From contig CM033400.1 in the NCBI GenBank assembly GCA_019426215.1, forward strand, positions 25,714,568 through 25,778,567: a stretch of DNA of 64,000 nt, written 5' to 3'. This DNA comes from Buddleja alternifolia. Taxonomy: Eukaryota; Streptophyta; Magnoliopsida; Lamiales; Scrophulariaceae. Position 1 is the stretch's first letter, and each line of letters opens with the position of its first letter. This document shows positions 31,983 through 44,180 of this stretch, in pieces. The notes under the pieces were generated by a model that was not told where the DNA came from, did no database searches, and saw only the letters and a program-made list of their open reading frames with translations. The position numbers and the translations under genes were made by a program.

Positions 31983-33874
31983 TGTTGGTCCCAAGTGGTA
32001 TACAAAAGGGTCTAGAAGGGAGGGGGGTTGAATAGACCCTGAAGTCTTTTTCGACTTCTAAAAACTTTCGTATTACTGTGAGGTATTTGAACGCTCGGAA
32101 AGCTTTAAGCGTTGGGTGCGGCGCTTGAGGGATGATGACTTAAGCGCTAGTTTCAGGCGCTTGAGAAAATTTAACTTAGATTCGGTGATTTCAACACTTA
32201 CCAAAGTAGGGCAGAGTTTAGTCACTAAATCAGGGTTAGCACAGCGGAAATGTTTTTATAGCTTAGCGTTTGTTTTAACCAATTAGTCGCTTATTAGTTT
32301 AAATGCCTTTTCAAGATAAAATTTGACAGTATAATGTAAGACAACAGAACAGTAAATGACACAAGATATTTGTAAGGTTCACTGGGTGATGTAATCCCAG
32401 CTACGTCCTTCTTCTCCCTTTATCAGAGAGGTTTTCCACTATGATGATTATCGAAGAGTCACACAGAGACTTCTACAAAATAGAGAGAGGTTGGATATGA
32501 TCTTGGAACTCCTTGGTCACACAGATTTCAGCTCCACTAAAGATCTTCTATCCCCTTGCTTCTTTCACCCAGAAATAATGCAAGTTACACTTGATCCCGG
32601 AACTCCTTGGTCACACAGATTTTAGCTCCAGTAGAGATCTTCTTCCACAAGCTTCTTTTACACAAAAATGACGCTTGTAAGTCAACACACTTTCTCACTC
32701 AGACGAAAGATGTTGAAAGGTTTTGTAATGGCTTTGTTTGGTTTTGGAAAGTTCAAACAACTTGAGGATATCTCAATAGTAATGTAGGGTCTTCAAAAAG
32801 TGGTTTGAGATATAGTTGACTGTCTCTGGAATATTTGTGAAAAGCTTATACGGATATTTGGCTATGGATTTTTGTAAGCTTTTCTTTCAACAAGGTAGGT
32901 ATTCTTTTCTTGTGTCTTTTTGTATAATTTTCTACATACAAGAGGTTGTGACAGTTATTCACACTAGGATATTCAGGTATATCTCTTGTATATGTCACGG
33001 TTATTTTTGCTCTCTGTGTTACTTATTTGTTGAAAGGGCTATTTATAAGGTATTGGTGGTTTTTGTCCGTTTGATACGGTTGGAATCTCGGTTCCCCAAA
33101 CATTCCTTGAGTTCTGACATTTCTAACTTTGAGTGTACTTAATTAGTTAGGCATGTTCTTGGTTTCATTACTTCTGACAGTCTTGGTCAAATGAATGGCT
33201 TACCCATACATTATAGTGCTTATATTTTAATTAGCACTTATCCGACTTTTAATGCATCTTGTTTTATTTCCGTTGGAAATAATTTGTCCGTTTGATTCAT
33301 GCATTCTTTAAGTCTTTGGATAGCTTTGGGTTTGAATTCTCAGGTTACGTTCATTGTAGGTCGTGTTAGTTTAGCCTTTTGGACGCTTGCTGAAGAGGAC
33401 AGTTTTTCTCGTGCATTGGACAGACGCTTGGACTGATCCTGAGTCTCTTCTCTTTATTTCAGACGCTTACTCTTCAATCATGTCTTTGATAGGCTCACTC
33501 AGAATTCCATCATTGACTTAGTGTTGAGTATTCGGCCTGAGTTATCCATTCTTATTTCGAGCGCTGGAGTTGTAACCTGGAATAGTCTCTAAAACGTTTG
33601 ACGGACGCTTCAAGAGATCTTTATCTTCTGTAGCTTCAGACGCTTGATCTTCAACTTTATCACTTGGTAGACTTACCCAGAATTCTCCTTAGTGATTTAG
33701 TATCACATTCTTAGTCTAAAATTCTACAAAGATGAAAACTATAAGCCTAAGATTAATAAGCTTTCAGGTACTTATACACAATATTCTATGAAAGCTTTTA
33801 TACTTACATTTTTCGGGGTCTAACAGGAAGTCCTATTTGTCATCATCAAAACATCTAACATGAAATTCCTAACA
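31983..33874 (-). repeat. 5' LTR of SIRE copy B
   Basis: On the minus strand it starts TGTTAGGAATTTCATG (33874) and ends CTTGGGACCAACA (31983), 1,892 bp, longer than the 1,662-1,672 bp LTRs of copy C. Homology is clear at both ends, while the middle is divergent. TTATAAATAGCCC near 33050 (minus strand) is the likely TATA box. The AAGCGTC/GACGCTT words recur through the LTR. Confidence 0.88.
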
Positions 33875-35393
33875 GAAATTAATTACTGTTCTCGCGTATG
33901 TTGAAATCTGAACCAGCTTTACAATCCTTTCTTGAACAACAAATTCGTCGCTGTCCTTAAATTGCCACGCCGGAGTCAAAAACAAAAATCTTCTTCTTCT
34001 TCACCTTTGATGGACGGCTAGTGTGAGAGAGAAAGGGAGGAGAGTTTGACTTGGAGAGAAAATTTGTAAGTTGATGACCGAGGTTAATTTTTCTCTAAGT
34101 AGTATATTAATACTACAATGAAAAAATAACCTAGTCTAATTTCACCCCCTCATGTGGACGCCCTCTATGTGGCCTTTAGCCATCGGGCTTTAGTCCTATT
34201 AAGCTTATTTGATTAATTAAATAATTAATATTATTTATCCAATAAATAAATTAATTAAATAATCAATTAAATCCATGTTAATATTATAATTAAATTCCTC
34301 TAAGGAATTAATTAGTTCATTAACTTAATTAATTAATAAATTCATCTAATGATTAATTAATTAATCTCGATATCCAATACTGAAAATTCTCTCAAGTCTT
34401 TTTTTTCATGATTTTCTTTTTGCACATCCTTTAAGCGTGACTCTTTAGGTTCGTCTCAAAAGGCAATTGGGAGGAAACCAAAAGGATGTGAGTAACACCT
34501 AGCTAGTCACGTGGCTCACATCGTATCCCAATTGAGAACGAATGAATTGGATAATTTCAAACCATATACGCTGTGAATACCGTACGAGTATAAACCTTTT
34601 ATTCTTATATCCAAGTCAAGTGAGAGTCATGATTTTAGTCAAACTCACATGACTTGACCACATGCTTAGCTCATAGAGTCGAGGTCATTTTATGCTTTGG
34701 CCAACGACTTTTAACCTCACTCATTCATGACTGGATCGGATATTTAGCTCATTCACTTATGAGAGAATAAATCCCATTTTGCTAATCAGTTAACAATGCT
34801 ACCTGCCCATCAAATCTCACTTCGAGGTTGATCCCACCAAATGGTGATTTGGATCTAACTACTCTAATGACAGACTTGATGTCACAAGTACATCTTCAAC
34901 TCGATTCCTCAGGTCTAAGGTTCACGCGTACCTATCACAACTTATCAGTTTCATCATTGACTGTCAGTGAGTGAATACCCATGTGATGAAACTGATGCGA
35001 GCCGTGTTCGAACATATTAGTCCAACTTATATGTCCATGACATAAGTTCCCACTATCATTCCCATAGTGTTCGACTGACACTTTCTCTGTCAAAACTTAT
35101 ATCATGCAAGTCCTTGTTCTGTATTGATGTCCAGTCAAATAGTTTCTTAGAGTTGCGAACCCTATGTAGAGAATAAGGATCAAATCCATCTAGTGCCATT
35201 TTTCCTATCCCATAGGAAGTAGAAGGTTTGCCTTATTCTCAAGGACTTTACGTTATTTATTAACACCTTACAAATGCCTATAAGAAAACAACAAGATAAT
35301 GCCTTATATATTATAAAAAGATATTGTTTAGTTATAAGTTAATGCCCTATAAATCTATCCTCTTTATGGCATTTGAAGGCATATACTTCAACA
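33875..35393 (-). repeat. Copia LTR, minus orientation, cut by SIRE copy B
   Basis: On the minus strand it starts TGTTGAAGTATATGCC at 35393 and runs to AATTAATTTC at 33875, where SIRE copy B begins. It matches the plus-strand LTR at 56138-57688, for example CACCCTTTGGTGGGATC-type blocks, the ATTAATTAATTAA-rich stretch, and GACTCCGGCGTGGCAATTTA. It is missing the last 100 or so bases. It is probably the 5' LTR of the minus-strand copia element whose pol lies at 23224-24725. Confidence 0.85.
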
Positions 35394-35706
35394 GCAGACG
35401 CTGAACGCGGCGCCCAGGCGCCACCTTGATGGAGCCCAGGTGCGGGTTCGTCCGATTGAAAGCGGATTTTTTCATCTTTTCGTGGCTTATGTATTTTTGG
35501 CATGTTTCTTGAGTCATATTTTGATGAGGATTGTTTCCTTAAGTCCTAGGGTCGATTTAGGATTGTTTTTCCTAAATCTATTAAGGTTTTAACTTCACTT
35601 TTGTCTATTTATATAGCCTAGAACTCATCTTGTAATTGTAATCGAATCACTTTGAGAGAGTTCAAAATAAAAGATCTAGTTGGAGGTGGTTTTTTCCCTT
35701 GATTGG
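35394..35706 (+). repeat. Probable LTR or leader fragment of another retroelement
   Basis: Starts with a GC-rich palindromic module (GGCGCCCAGGCGCC at about 35409) and then reads as AT-rich non-coding sequence with TATTTATATAGCC near 35607, a possible TATA box. The stretch ...GGTTTTTTCCCTTGATTGG continues after the solo LTR as GTTTCCACCATAAAATTC (37228 on), which resembles the U5 end of copia LTRs. I cannot assign a family with confidence. Confidence 0.4.
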
Positions 35707-37222
35707 TGACACGTGTGATTCCTAGCAAGTGTACTAGGTCGTGCAATGTAATAAAGTGGACAATGAGCCCGGGTGTGTATCGTCTCCACAGGGACAATTG
35801 GATTCGATGCTCGTAATTGCTATGTTACCCAACTCTAAGCTAAATCAAAATATAAGATGAGAGATGTTTGAACTATGAAAATAAACTAAGGATAACTATA
35901 TGAAAACAAGGTAATATATCAAATGGGAAGAGATGATTGGGCTATGATCCTACTATACTCTATTTTTTGCTCATAAACTCTCAATTACCCGGATTATTAG
36001 AACGCTCTTGTTATGGCAAAACCCCCGAAGGTATCATTACTCAATCTCTTGAAATAACAAGCCTATACTAGTCAACAACTCCCTATATCTCTATAGCGAA
36101 GATTGAATCAAAGGGATTCCTTGCTTACGAAGATCCTACATTCACTCGGGTCATCTTATCACAAAAAGCCACACAACGCAATTGATTCTATCTCTAGTCA
36201 ATTGTTACGTTATGATGTTTGATTTTACGATCTACCTTTATCTATCTCCTCTCGGTCTCAAGACAAAGCACTATATCAAACACATGGTGATCAAGCATAT
36301 GCAAACATTAATCATAAAAATCAAATATGTAACAAGAATGCAATTAATCCGGAAACTAAGAATTTATTAAACACAAAACATGACAAAGTATTCACATAAC
36401 CCAATCAAGTAAGTACTTAGTTCATAATTGTAACAAAGAGAAATTCAAAACCCCTAAAAGACATAGCTAAGAACTATTCTAAAAGGGGGAATTGAAGAAG
36501 TCCCTATCACAAGAAGTGAATCCAAGCTTTGATGATGATAATTGACTCTTCAAGCTTTCTTAGGACTTGTCATGGCTTCCTTGGGTCTTGGAGAGCTAGA
36601 AAAGCCCCTTTGGTGGGTGAAAAGTCTGTCAATCCTCTCAAAAACTGACCTAAAACCCTATTTGTAGGTGGTAGAGCTAGAAAAGCCCCTTTGGTGGGTG
36701 AAAAGTCTGTCAATCCTCTCAAAAACTGACCTAAAACCCTATTTGTAGGTGGCTGTACGCGGATATAAAAATTAGGGATCGGAAAAGTGGACTGCGGTCT
36801 AATTTGGCACTGGATTTTCGGACCGCGGTCTTCTGACGTAAAATTCGCAGCTTTAGTATTTTGATCATAAATATCTCTAGAAATTTTGGATTGAGGTGAT
36901 TCAAGTTTCTATGCGAAGCAAATACCAAGATCTACAATATTGGAGAAGAAATCTTAGTCTGATTCGTCATGTAAGGGGATGAAAACCTCGTTTCTCTATA
37001 ACCATTGTGTAAAATATTTCGTCAACTATCTTCTTTTGTTTCTTTCTTCAATTTCAAGCTCAATTTGGATCTCTTTTCTCGTCTTTCAAGCGTAAATTAA
37101 CTTTTATCCTACAAAACAAAATATATACCAATCAAAGCATTATGAGGGATAAAAAGTGATCAAAGTAACGATCAAATCATATTAAAATGGGGCATAAAAT
37201 ACTGTAAAATATGAACTTATCA
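35707..37222 (-). mobile_element. Athila-like solo LTR, second subfamily
   Basis: On the minus strand it runs from TGATAAGTTCATATT (37222) to GGAATCACACGTGTCA (35707), with TG...CA ends and 1,516 bp. The flanks are ATTGG at 35702-35706 and ATTGG at 37223-37227, a perfect 5-bp target duplication. No internal sequence, so it is a solo LTR. The 3' end (CCACTTTATTACATTGCACG...) has the same architecture as the other Athila-like LTRs but a different sequence. It holds an 81-bp tandem duplication. Confidence 0.92.
36592..36753 (+). repeat. 81-bp tandem duplication
   Basis: The unit starting AGAGCTAGAAAAGCCCC at 36592 repeats at 36673 with no difference that I can see, so it is a recent duplication or a collapsed/expanded assembly repeat. 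Confidence 0.9.
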
Positions 37223-37227
37223 ATTGG

Positions 37228-37309
37228 GTTTCCACCATAAAATTCTTTGTCTTCTTTATTGCTTTTATTTTCCCATATTTTTTTTATATTTCCTTTTGCT
37301 ATTTCACCA
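37228..37309 (+). other. Continuation of the retroelement fragment split by the solo LTR
   Basis: Non-coding T-rich sequence (TTATTGCTTTTATTTTCCC) that continues from 35706 once the solo LTR and one ATTGG are removed. It ends where decayed copia RT begins. Confidence 0.4.
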
Positions 37310-38055
37310 TTGAAAGCCGGGATTCCTAACATGCTCTTCCTCACTAGGCAAGAGCCCTTTCTCAGATCTTATATTCTAAATTGCATTAGGATGTGTTCTA
37401 AGCGAAGATCTTGAGAGGGACCCATCATCCTATTCAATCTATCTCCATAGATGTGAATTCTAAGGATGTATATGGATTCTCCTATGTCTTTGATGGAGAA
37501 TATGTTTGATTTTTATGTCTTGATCCAAGTCAACGAGCCCACATCATTTCCTATAACTAGAGTACTTTCTACATATAATACCAGAAATGACATCTCGCTC
37601 CCACTGGCCTTTTTTTTTAGCACACACATGGTTCCTCTTCATAGCTAATGATATTATAATTCCAAATTATGTCATCACTGTGAAAATTCCAACCACGAGA
37701 GGTCTGCTTGAATTTAGAAATGGATTTACACATCTTGTAGACCTTATGAGAATTGACCTCAGATATGAAACCCTTAAGCTATTCCATATGGATGTCCTCA
37801 ATGAGGAATCCATTCATGAACGAGTCTTCATATCCATATGCCAGATTTTCATAATCTTGGTATGTTTCTATTGAAAGTAAGATTCTAATGCATTTGATTA
37901 CAGATGTAGGAAAGGGTCTTGCTCACAGTCAATGCCCTTCTTTTGACTATACCCTTTCACCATCAGCATGGCCTTGCCATTCGAATCAATCTTTCTCTTA
38001 CAGATGTATTCGCCTCCGATAGGTACATTACTCTTGGAGAGATCTACCAGAGTCT
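37310..38055 (-). pseudogene. Decayed copia reverse transcriptase fragment
   Basis: On the minus strand from about 38055: TLVDLSKSNVPIGGEYICKR, then KGYSQKKGID, a run resembling SFMNGFLIEDIHME, then a region resembling FLVLYVESTLVIGNDVG, and RIYGDRLNR with a decayed KRFR-DSKKGF stretch near 37350. The order matches copia RT motifs at 61500-62170, but many stops and frameshifts are present. No gag, integrase or RNase H adjoins. It is an old fragment that abuts a SIRE env-like fragment at about 38055. Confidence 0.75.
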
Positions 38056-38269
38056 AGGATTCAGACTGACTTGACTAGAAATTTGAGAAACAGAAGCTGA
38101 TAGATCATCTAGGCGCTTATCAAAATGCTCCTTCATGGCCAGTTAGTTTGCCATAGTAGCATCATGCAGTTCTTGAAATTCTTTTCTGCATTCACCAACT
38201 GCCATTTGAGCAGCACCTTTCACATGACCGATTTGAGCGCTCATGTTCTGAGACTTGATCTTGGCTAAG
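38056..38269 (-). pseudogene. SIRE env-like fragment, copy D, left piece
   Basis: On the minus strand: LAKIKSQNMSAQIGHVKGAA, VGECRKEFQELHDAT and DKRLDDLSASVSQ, matching the coiled-coil part of the copy C env-like ORF (about 51715-51990). It contains a stop after ATMAN. It ends on the right with CTAAG (38265-38269), where SIRE copy C is inserted, and resumes at 54494. Confidence 0.85.
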
Positions 38270-39931
38270 TGTTAGGAATTTCATGTTAGATGTTTTGATG
38301 ATGACAATTAGGAATCTTGTTAGACCCCAAAGTTATGTATGCTTAAATTTCATAGATACTTGTATAAGCATTTGAACATTAAAAATGTATAGGCTTTATT
38401 TTATCTTTTACTTTTGACATTCTTAGATCAAGAAGTCGGTTAGATTAAGCGTTTGATACTTTCTGAGTGAGCTTATCAAGACTGCGAAATCTGAAGACTC
38501 CAAGCGTCCAAGAAATCAATAGTGAATGAAGTTTGAAGAAGTTCACTCTAAGCGCCTGACATGTTCTGAGTGAGGTGTCAAGTAACGAAGACTGAAGTCT
38601 CAAGCGTCTACACTTCTAAATAAAGTCGGAAGACTTTTACAAGCGTCTAAACATTAATAGTCCTCCAGATTAAATGGAAATTTCAGTTCATGAATGAAGC
38701 GTCTATCAAATGACAAACATTCTCCTGAAGCGTCAGATCGAAAGGAGTTTAATGCAAATATTCTCAGTGCATTAAATGCCAACGGGCATTTAATTCAAAT
38801 GCATTAAATGCTGATAAGAGCATTAAATGTGATAAGCACTTTCAGACGTACGGAGAAACCCCTATTGGACTGTCAGCTTTCATAGACTGCCGCACCAACT
38901 TTTGTGCAGCAGATTTTTAGGAAAAAGGACAAAAGTTGTTCACTCGCGGAAGTGAGAGACACACGCCTGTGCATGTGTCAAACAGACACTTTTTCCAAGA
39001 ATGCCTATATATAGAACTTCAACAACAAGCCAAACATAGAACAATTATCAAGCCGAATTGCTGTTGCATTGAATTCTCATTCCTTAAACTCTCAGAAAAG
39101 CCAAAATACTCAAGAAAATATTCTCTTTGCCTTTCATCAAATCCTGAGACAGTCAACCAAATATCTCAAATATTCTTTTTGAAGAAACCACATTCCTATT
39201 GAGATATTTCCAGTTGTTTGAACTTAATCAAAATCAAACAAACCGTTTTAGAAAACCTCATCCAAGCCTCACGATCTGTGTGAAGTCGAAGTTGGATACT
39301 TGCATTATTTCTGGGTGAAAGAAGCAAGGGGATTGAAGTGATTTGGAGCAGAAATCTGTGTGATCAAGGAGCTCAAGTCATCGACATCCATCTCTCCCTA
39401 ATTTGTAGAAGATTCTGTGTGATTCTTTGAGAATCATTTTAGTGGATTGCCTCCAAGTGTTCGAGGAGCAGAAGGACGTAGTTGGGATTACACCACCCAA
39501 CGAACCTTACAAATATTGTGTCATTTACTTTTCAGTCAATTCTTTTATCTGTCATATCATTGCATAAATTGATTAAGTAAAACACAATCAAACGTTAAGC
39601 AACTAAGAAACTTCTTGTGACGCTAAAGCTTTTAAAAGAAGACTACACAAATCATTCCGCTGTGCTAACACTGATTAAAGAACTGAACGCTTAACCTACT
39701 TGGTCAAAGTATTCAAATCTTGAAGTCTGAGTTAACTTCCTAAAAACTGTCTTCATCAGACGGTTCGCCAAAGCGCCAATATTTTTAAGTGAACACTTAA
39801 GTCAAGCGTTAGACACTTCAAGCGTCCAAAAATCTTTTAGTACGAAACTTTTTGAAGTCGAAAAAGACTTCAAGGTCTATTCACCCCCCCCCCCTTCTAG
39901 ACCCTTTCGTATGCCACTTGGGTATGCAACA
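38270..39931 (+). repeat. 5' LTR of SIRE copy C
   Basis: TGTTAGGAATTTC...GGTATGCAACA, 1,662 bp, with TG...CA ends. TATATATA at 39006-39013 is the probable TATA box (the 3' LTR has TATAAATA at the same place, 53558-53565). Near the 3' end it has a C run of about 11 (39884 on) that the 3' LTR lacks. At least ten AAGCGTC-type words occur in it. Confidence 0.93.
39006..39013 (+). promoter_or_regulatory. Probable TATA box of the SIRE copy C 5' LTR
   Basis: TATATATA in the context AATGCC-TATATATA-GAAC, conserved in position in the 3' LTR (TATAAATA, 53558-53565) and in the minus-strand fragment near 4800. It would direct transcription of the genomic RNA from inside the LTR. Confidence 0.65.
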
Positions 39932-39933
39932 AG

Positions 39934-39945
39934 TGGTATCAGAGC
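39934..39945 (+). other. Primer binding site (initiator tRNA-Met), SIRE copy C
   Basis: TGGTATCAGAGC two bases after the 5' LTR, complementary to the 3' end of initiator tRNA-Met. Confidence 0.95.
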
Positions 39946-40034
39946 GGTTAAAATTGAAATTTTAAAATTTCCAAGCATAACTGCTTGTTTAGATCCTTTT
40001 CTTTCAAAATCTAGTTTCGTTTGAAATTTTCGAT

Positions 40035-43000
40035 ATGGCATTTGCTAAAGTTCCCAAACTGACTAAATCAAATTTTGACACATGGAAAGTCAAAGCATTT
40101 ACATATCTTTGTTCATGTGCTGATGACATGTGTAATATTATTTCAGATGGGCCAATCAAAATGTACAAAGTTATCACAAGAGCGTCTGGAGCCACGGAAG
40201 AAACTCCCAATGGTTACGTTGAGAAACCAAAACAAGAATGGACTCCAAATGAGCGTCTGATAAGAGGTGTTTTTACGTGTTTTTAAGACCGTAATTCTTA
40301 TGATTTGGATTCACTTATTGCTTAAATCATGTCACATTTGCATTTAATAGGTGTGTTAAGTGAATACAGGTAATAAATGAGAATACATGAAGAAAAGGGA
40401 AGAAAAACGATGCACAAAACAAGTTCAAGCATGTTTTTCAACACCTAGGCGGTTTATGCATCTCCTACCACATTCGAGCGATAATTCCGTACATTTAGAG
40501 ACCGACTTAGACAAAGTTTCCTTCTACAAAGTTTTAGATGTATGTCTTAGCTTCAAATGGGAACTTGAAACATTCAAATCGGAGGTCTATAGAGATAATT
40601 GTGAAGGAAATACGATTGCTGCGCCGAATAGAGAAGTACATGTGCCAGGATACGCCCCAGCGCCCTCCTAGTCATGCCTAGGCATGGATAGTCCGAATGT
40701 TACTCCTTTTCAACCTAAATTCCAGCATTATATGATGGGTAAGAATCACTTTTGGCCATAATTCAGCACATGTGTTGAGGGGTTGTCATAAGTGTGTTTC
40801 TTGGTAGATTTACTTTATGGGTGCCAAATCAGAAACAACCTCCATGTTGAAACATAATTTAGGTATACTTAGCGACCACATTTGACAAAATGTCCTTCTA
40901 AAACGTTGTAGATCTATGTGTTAGCTTCACATGGGGACTTGAATCACCCAATTTGGAGATCTGTGGAGAATGTTATGAGGAAAATACTAAGACTGCGCTG
41001 GAAAGCAAGAAAATGGCAGCATGCATGTGTTTTGTTGAAGTTTTCACATGGTTATGCTTGGTGGAATTCTTAAGGGCTAAAAGTTCAGCATTTTTTAGCT
41101 GGTTGGAATCTTAAAAGCCAAACTTTAAGCATCACCTTAGGTGGAATTCTCATTGGGGAACTTTAATGGGAATTCTTAATGCATACTTTAGTGGAATTTT
41201 GGCTATAAAAGGAGGGAGAACCCATACTCTTCAGAATTCACTATCAATTTCAGATTCTTGGAGGAGAGGGGGGCAACCCCTAATCTGATTTCTCCATAAT
41301 TCATCACCATTCTTCATCACTCTTGGAGGGGAAAACTAGAGGAAGGAAAAGAGCTTGGGGATTGAAGGCTCAACTTCAAGATCCATCATCATTCACCATT
41401 TAGGGAGTTTTTAAGAGCTTTTCATTTCATTTATGTCTATGAATATTCCTCTTATGTCTTTTATGCTTTCAATTATGAACTAAATTCGTAAGATTAGGGT
41501 CATGTAAGGCCAAATTGTGATATATGCTTACAATAGATGATTGTTGAGGTTGTTCTTATATTGTTATGTGATGTGAATTGTGTTTTTGTTTATCTTGCAT
41601 ATACTTGATCACTATATGTTAGAATCTTATGCCTAGGTTAATATTTCGGGAGAAAATTGACTTAGGGTGCAAGAAATTCACATCATGACCTGCAACTAAT
41701 GAGGAATTGCACTAGACATAGGTAAAGATTCCCGGGTGAAGTCGTTCGATTCAAATCGAGTGAACTATAGTACATTAATGCATGTTTAGTGGTTAGATTT
41801 CCGGATAGGGATATTTGGGAAATCACGATCTAAGTATAGGAGTTTATACGCGAGACATCGGTTATTCTCTACCTTAGGAGTTTTCACCATAACAATATAA
41901 GAGTAATTCTACAACAAGAGCCTTTATAAGTATATTTGATCAATTTGGACCTAGCATGTGCCTTAGTCTCCCTTTATAATTGGTTTTAATTCATTTGCAT
42001 AACCTTGTTCTTATTGTACACGTTTTTACATTTAAGTTACTTTTATTGTAGTTGTTTTTTTGTATAAAATCATAAACTAGAATTCAAGTCTCCGTGGTTC
42101 GACAACCCGGACTTTTCGTCCACACTTATTACTACACACGACTAGTGCACTTGTTATCATAGCACGTTAGCTTTTAGCGTGTTAGCGTCGAAGAGCTAAT
42201 TTGGACAATGTTGGTCGTAACGCTCTATATACGGCTATTGGTGATAATGACAACTTATTTAACAAGATCAAGTCCTGCAAAACTACTAAAGAAATATGGG
42301 ATAAGTTGGCTATGATTTGTGGTGGTTCAGCTCAAATCAAAGAAAACAAACTTTCCATTGCTAAGGAAAAGTTTAACGGATTTAAGATGCTACCCATTGA
42401 AACTTTAGAGCAATTGGATATAAGATTTACAGCTCTAGTTACAGAACTTACATCGTTGGGAATGGATTTACAGAACCGAGAAATGGTGGTTAAGATTTTT
42501 AGAAGCTTACCAAGTAAATTCTTTATGAAGACAACCGCTATGAGAGAATCAAATATGCTGGATCTCCTAACTCCAGAAGACGCCTTTTCAGAGCTGAAAG
42601 CATTTGAGTTCGAGTTGAATTCTGCTAGTGATATTGTGAGTAGTCCAGTGATTGAATCTGGAGCGCTCATTGCATCAATCAAAGGTAAATCAGGTAATAA
42701 AGGAAAGAATTCACATGTCAATGAGGAAGAGGAGTTGGCTTTGCTGAATAGATTCAGGAAGTTCTTGAGATATGAAAAGAAAGGAAAAGGTTTCAATAAT
42801 CAAGGACAAAGTTCATATCAAGCGCCTTCTCCTGTGCAACAACAGTTTCAAGTGCCTTAGTATTCTGTTCCTTCACCCCAAGCGCCTGTTCAATACCAAG
42901 CGTCTACTCAAAGTCTCCCAGCTCCAGTGGTCTCAAAACCACACATTGCAAGGTTAACAAATGAACAAAAGATGAAAACTAATCTTTGTTATAATTGCAG

Positions 43001-44180
43001 GAAACCAGGGCACTACCAGGTAAATTGCCCTTATCCAAACATATCCAAGCCCTCAAGGTAAGATTACTTGGATAGAAACCAATTCAGGAGCAACCTTCGT
43101 CAACAAGGTTTGCTAGCGGAATCAGAATCAGCATCCGCACCTGAAGATTTAGAATCATCAGAAAAAAGTAGTGATGATGATGATCCATTAGATGACTCAG
43201 CGCTCATATGTCTCATGGCCAGAGATGATGAAGCGTCTCCTGAGGTAATCAATGAATTATAAATTCCTCTTTCTTATGATGAATTACTTGACAAAGTCAA
43301 AGAATACTACAATGAATGTCAAGAAGCTGCCAAAATATATCAAAATGATCTCGCTATTATCTCATCACTCACAAGAGATAAATTGACGCTCAGAGCAGAG
43401 TTGCGAGTTTAGCAACAGTGCATTGAGAAGAACCAATCGCTTGAGAGTGAAATTATTCAATTAAAAAACGATCTTGATATAATAGTCAAGAGAGAAGCTG
43501 ATTTGATTGCTAGACTAGCTAAACCAGAGCAGCTCATCTCATCATTATCAAAAGCTTCTAAACAATTGGATAATGTGACTGAAGTAACCAGATTATTTGG
43601 TGAGAAGACCGGTTTAGGATGCGATAAACTCAGTAAACAATCCAATTAATTTAAGGTTACAGCAAACAACAAAGAAAAGGGTGTTATCTTTGTTGAAAAA
43701 GGTTCACAAGGTCAAACACAAAAGGAACCAAGTGACAATGGTAAGAGGCCAAATGAGAAAGTCAAAGCTAACTTAGGCAAGGGTAAGGCTAAGGAAAATG
43801 ATTCACAAAGACAGGTCTATCCAAACGCTCAAAAGGCTAACGATAAGACTGACCACTGTGAATCAAGTGCTAAGCGTCCAGCAACAAAAGTGCAACCCAA
43901 GCCAGCGCCAAGGAAATACCAACGTCAATATCCAAGACATTTAAGATCATATTATCAATACTATGATGATTATGATTATGACTATGATTATGACTATTAT
44001 TATAATTGAGTATATTATTATACACCCAAAAAACACACACAACACAATGTGAAACCGAAAAAGGCCAGTATTCCTGCAATGAAGACTAGGCAAATATGGG
44101 TTCCTAAAATTCTAATTCAAACTAACAATGTTACTAATGTTGAAGGACCCAAGCAACAATGGGTACCTAAACAGAAATAG
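40035..44180 (+). pseudogene. SIRE gag, copy C, split by a solo LTR and with stops
   Basis: ATG 40035 (MAFAKVPKLTKSNFDTW) reads 74 codons to the solo LTR at 40258. Gag resumes in the same frame at 42190 (RRANLDNVGRNALYT) to TAG 42858. Further pieces are the zinc knuckle CYNCRKPGHYQVNC near 43000, an acidic Ser-rich segment (43068-43262, ending in TAA), a coiled-coil part with a TAG near 43410 and a TAA near 43647, and a Tyr/Asp-rich stretch with TGA near 44007. The last codons are WVPKQK-stop at 44160-44180. The stops at 42858 and 43410 are also in copy A. Confidence 0.88.
40258..42184 (+). mobile_element. Athila-like solo LTR inside gag of SIRE copy C
   Basis: TGATAAGAGGTGTTT...TTAGCGTGTTA, 1,927 bp, with GCGTC at 40253-40257 and 42185-42189. 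The terminal dinucleotide is TA rather than CA, and the related LTR at 5358 ends TGTCA, so a C-to-T change is likely. TATAAAA at 41204-41210 is the probable TATA box. No internal sequence remains. Its removal with one GCGTC restores the gag reading frame locally, which confirms the insertion model. Confidence 0.94.

Larger units (their letters stand above)
24726..33874 (-). mobile_element. SIRE-like copia retrotransposon, copy B (minus), 3' end deleted
   Basis: From right to left: 5' LTR 31983-33874, PBS 31969-31980, gag, pol with an integrase-RT deletion, spacer, and an env-like ORF cut off at about 24726 where copia pol begins. The 3' part of the env-like region, the PPT and the 3' LTR are missing. 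It is inserted in a copia LTR: GAAATTAATT continues to the right of 33874, matching the LTR at 57570-57585. Its gag is the best preserved in the window. Confidence 0.87.

Noticed and set aside
38936..39202. 88-codon frame in the SIRE 5' LTR near the TATA box
   Set aside because: Not open in the 3' LTR copy at 53500-53760, so chance.
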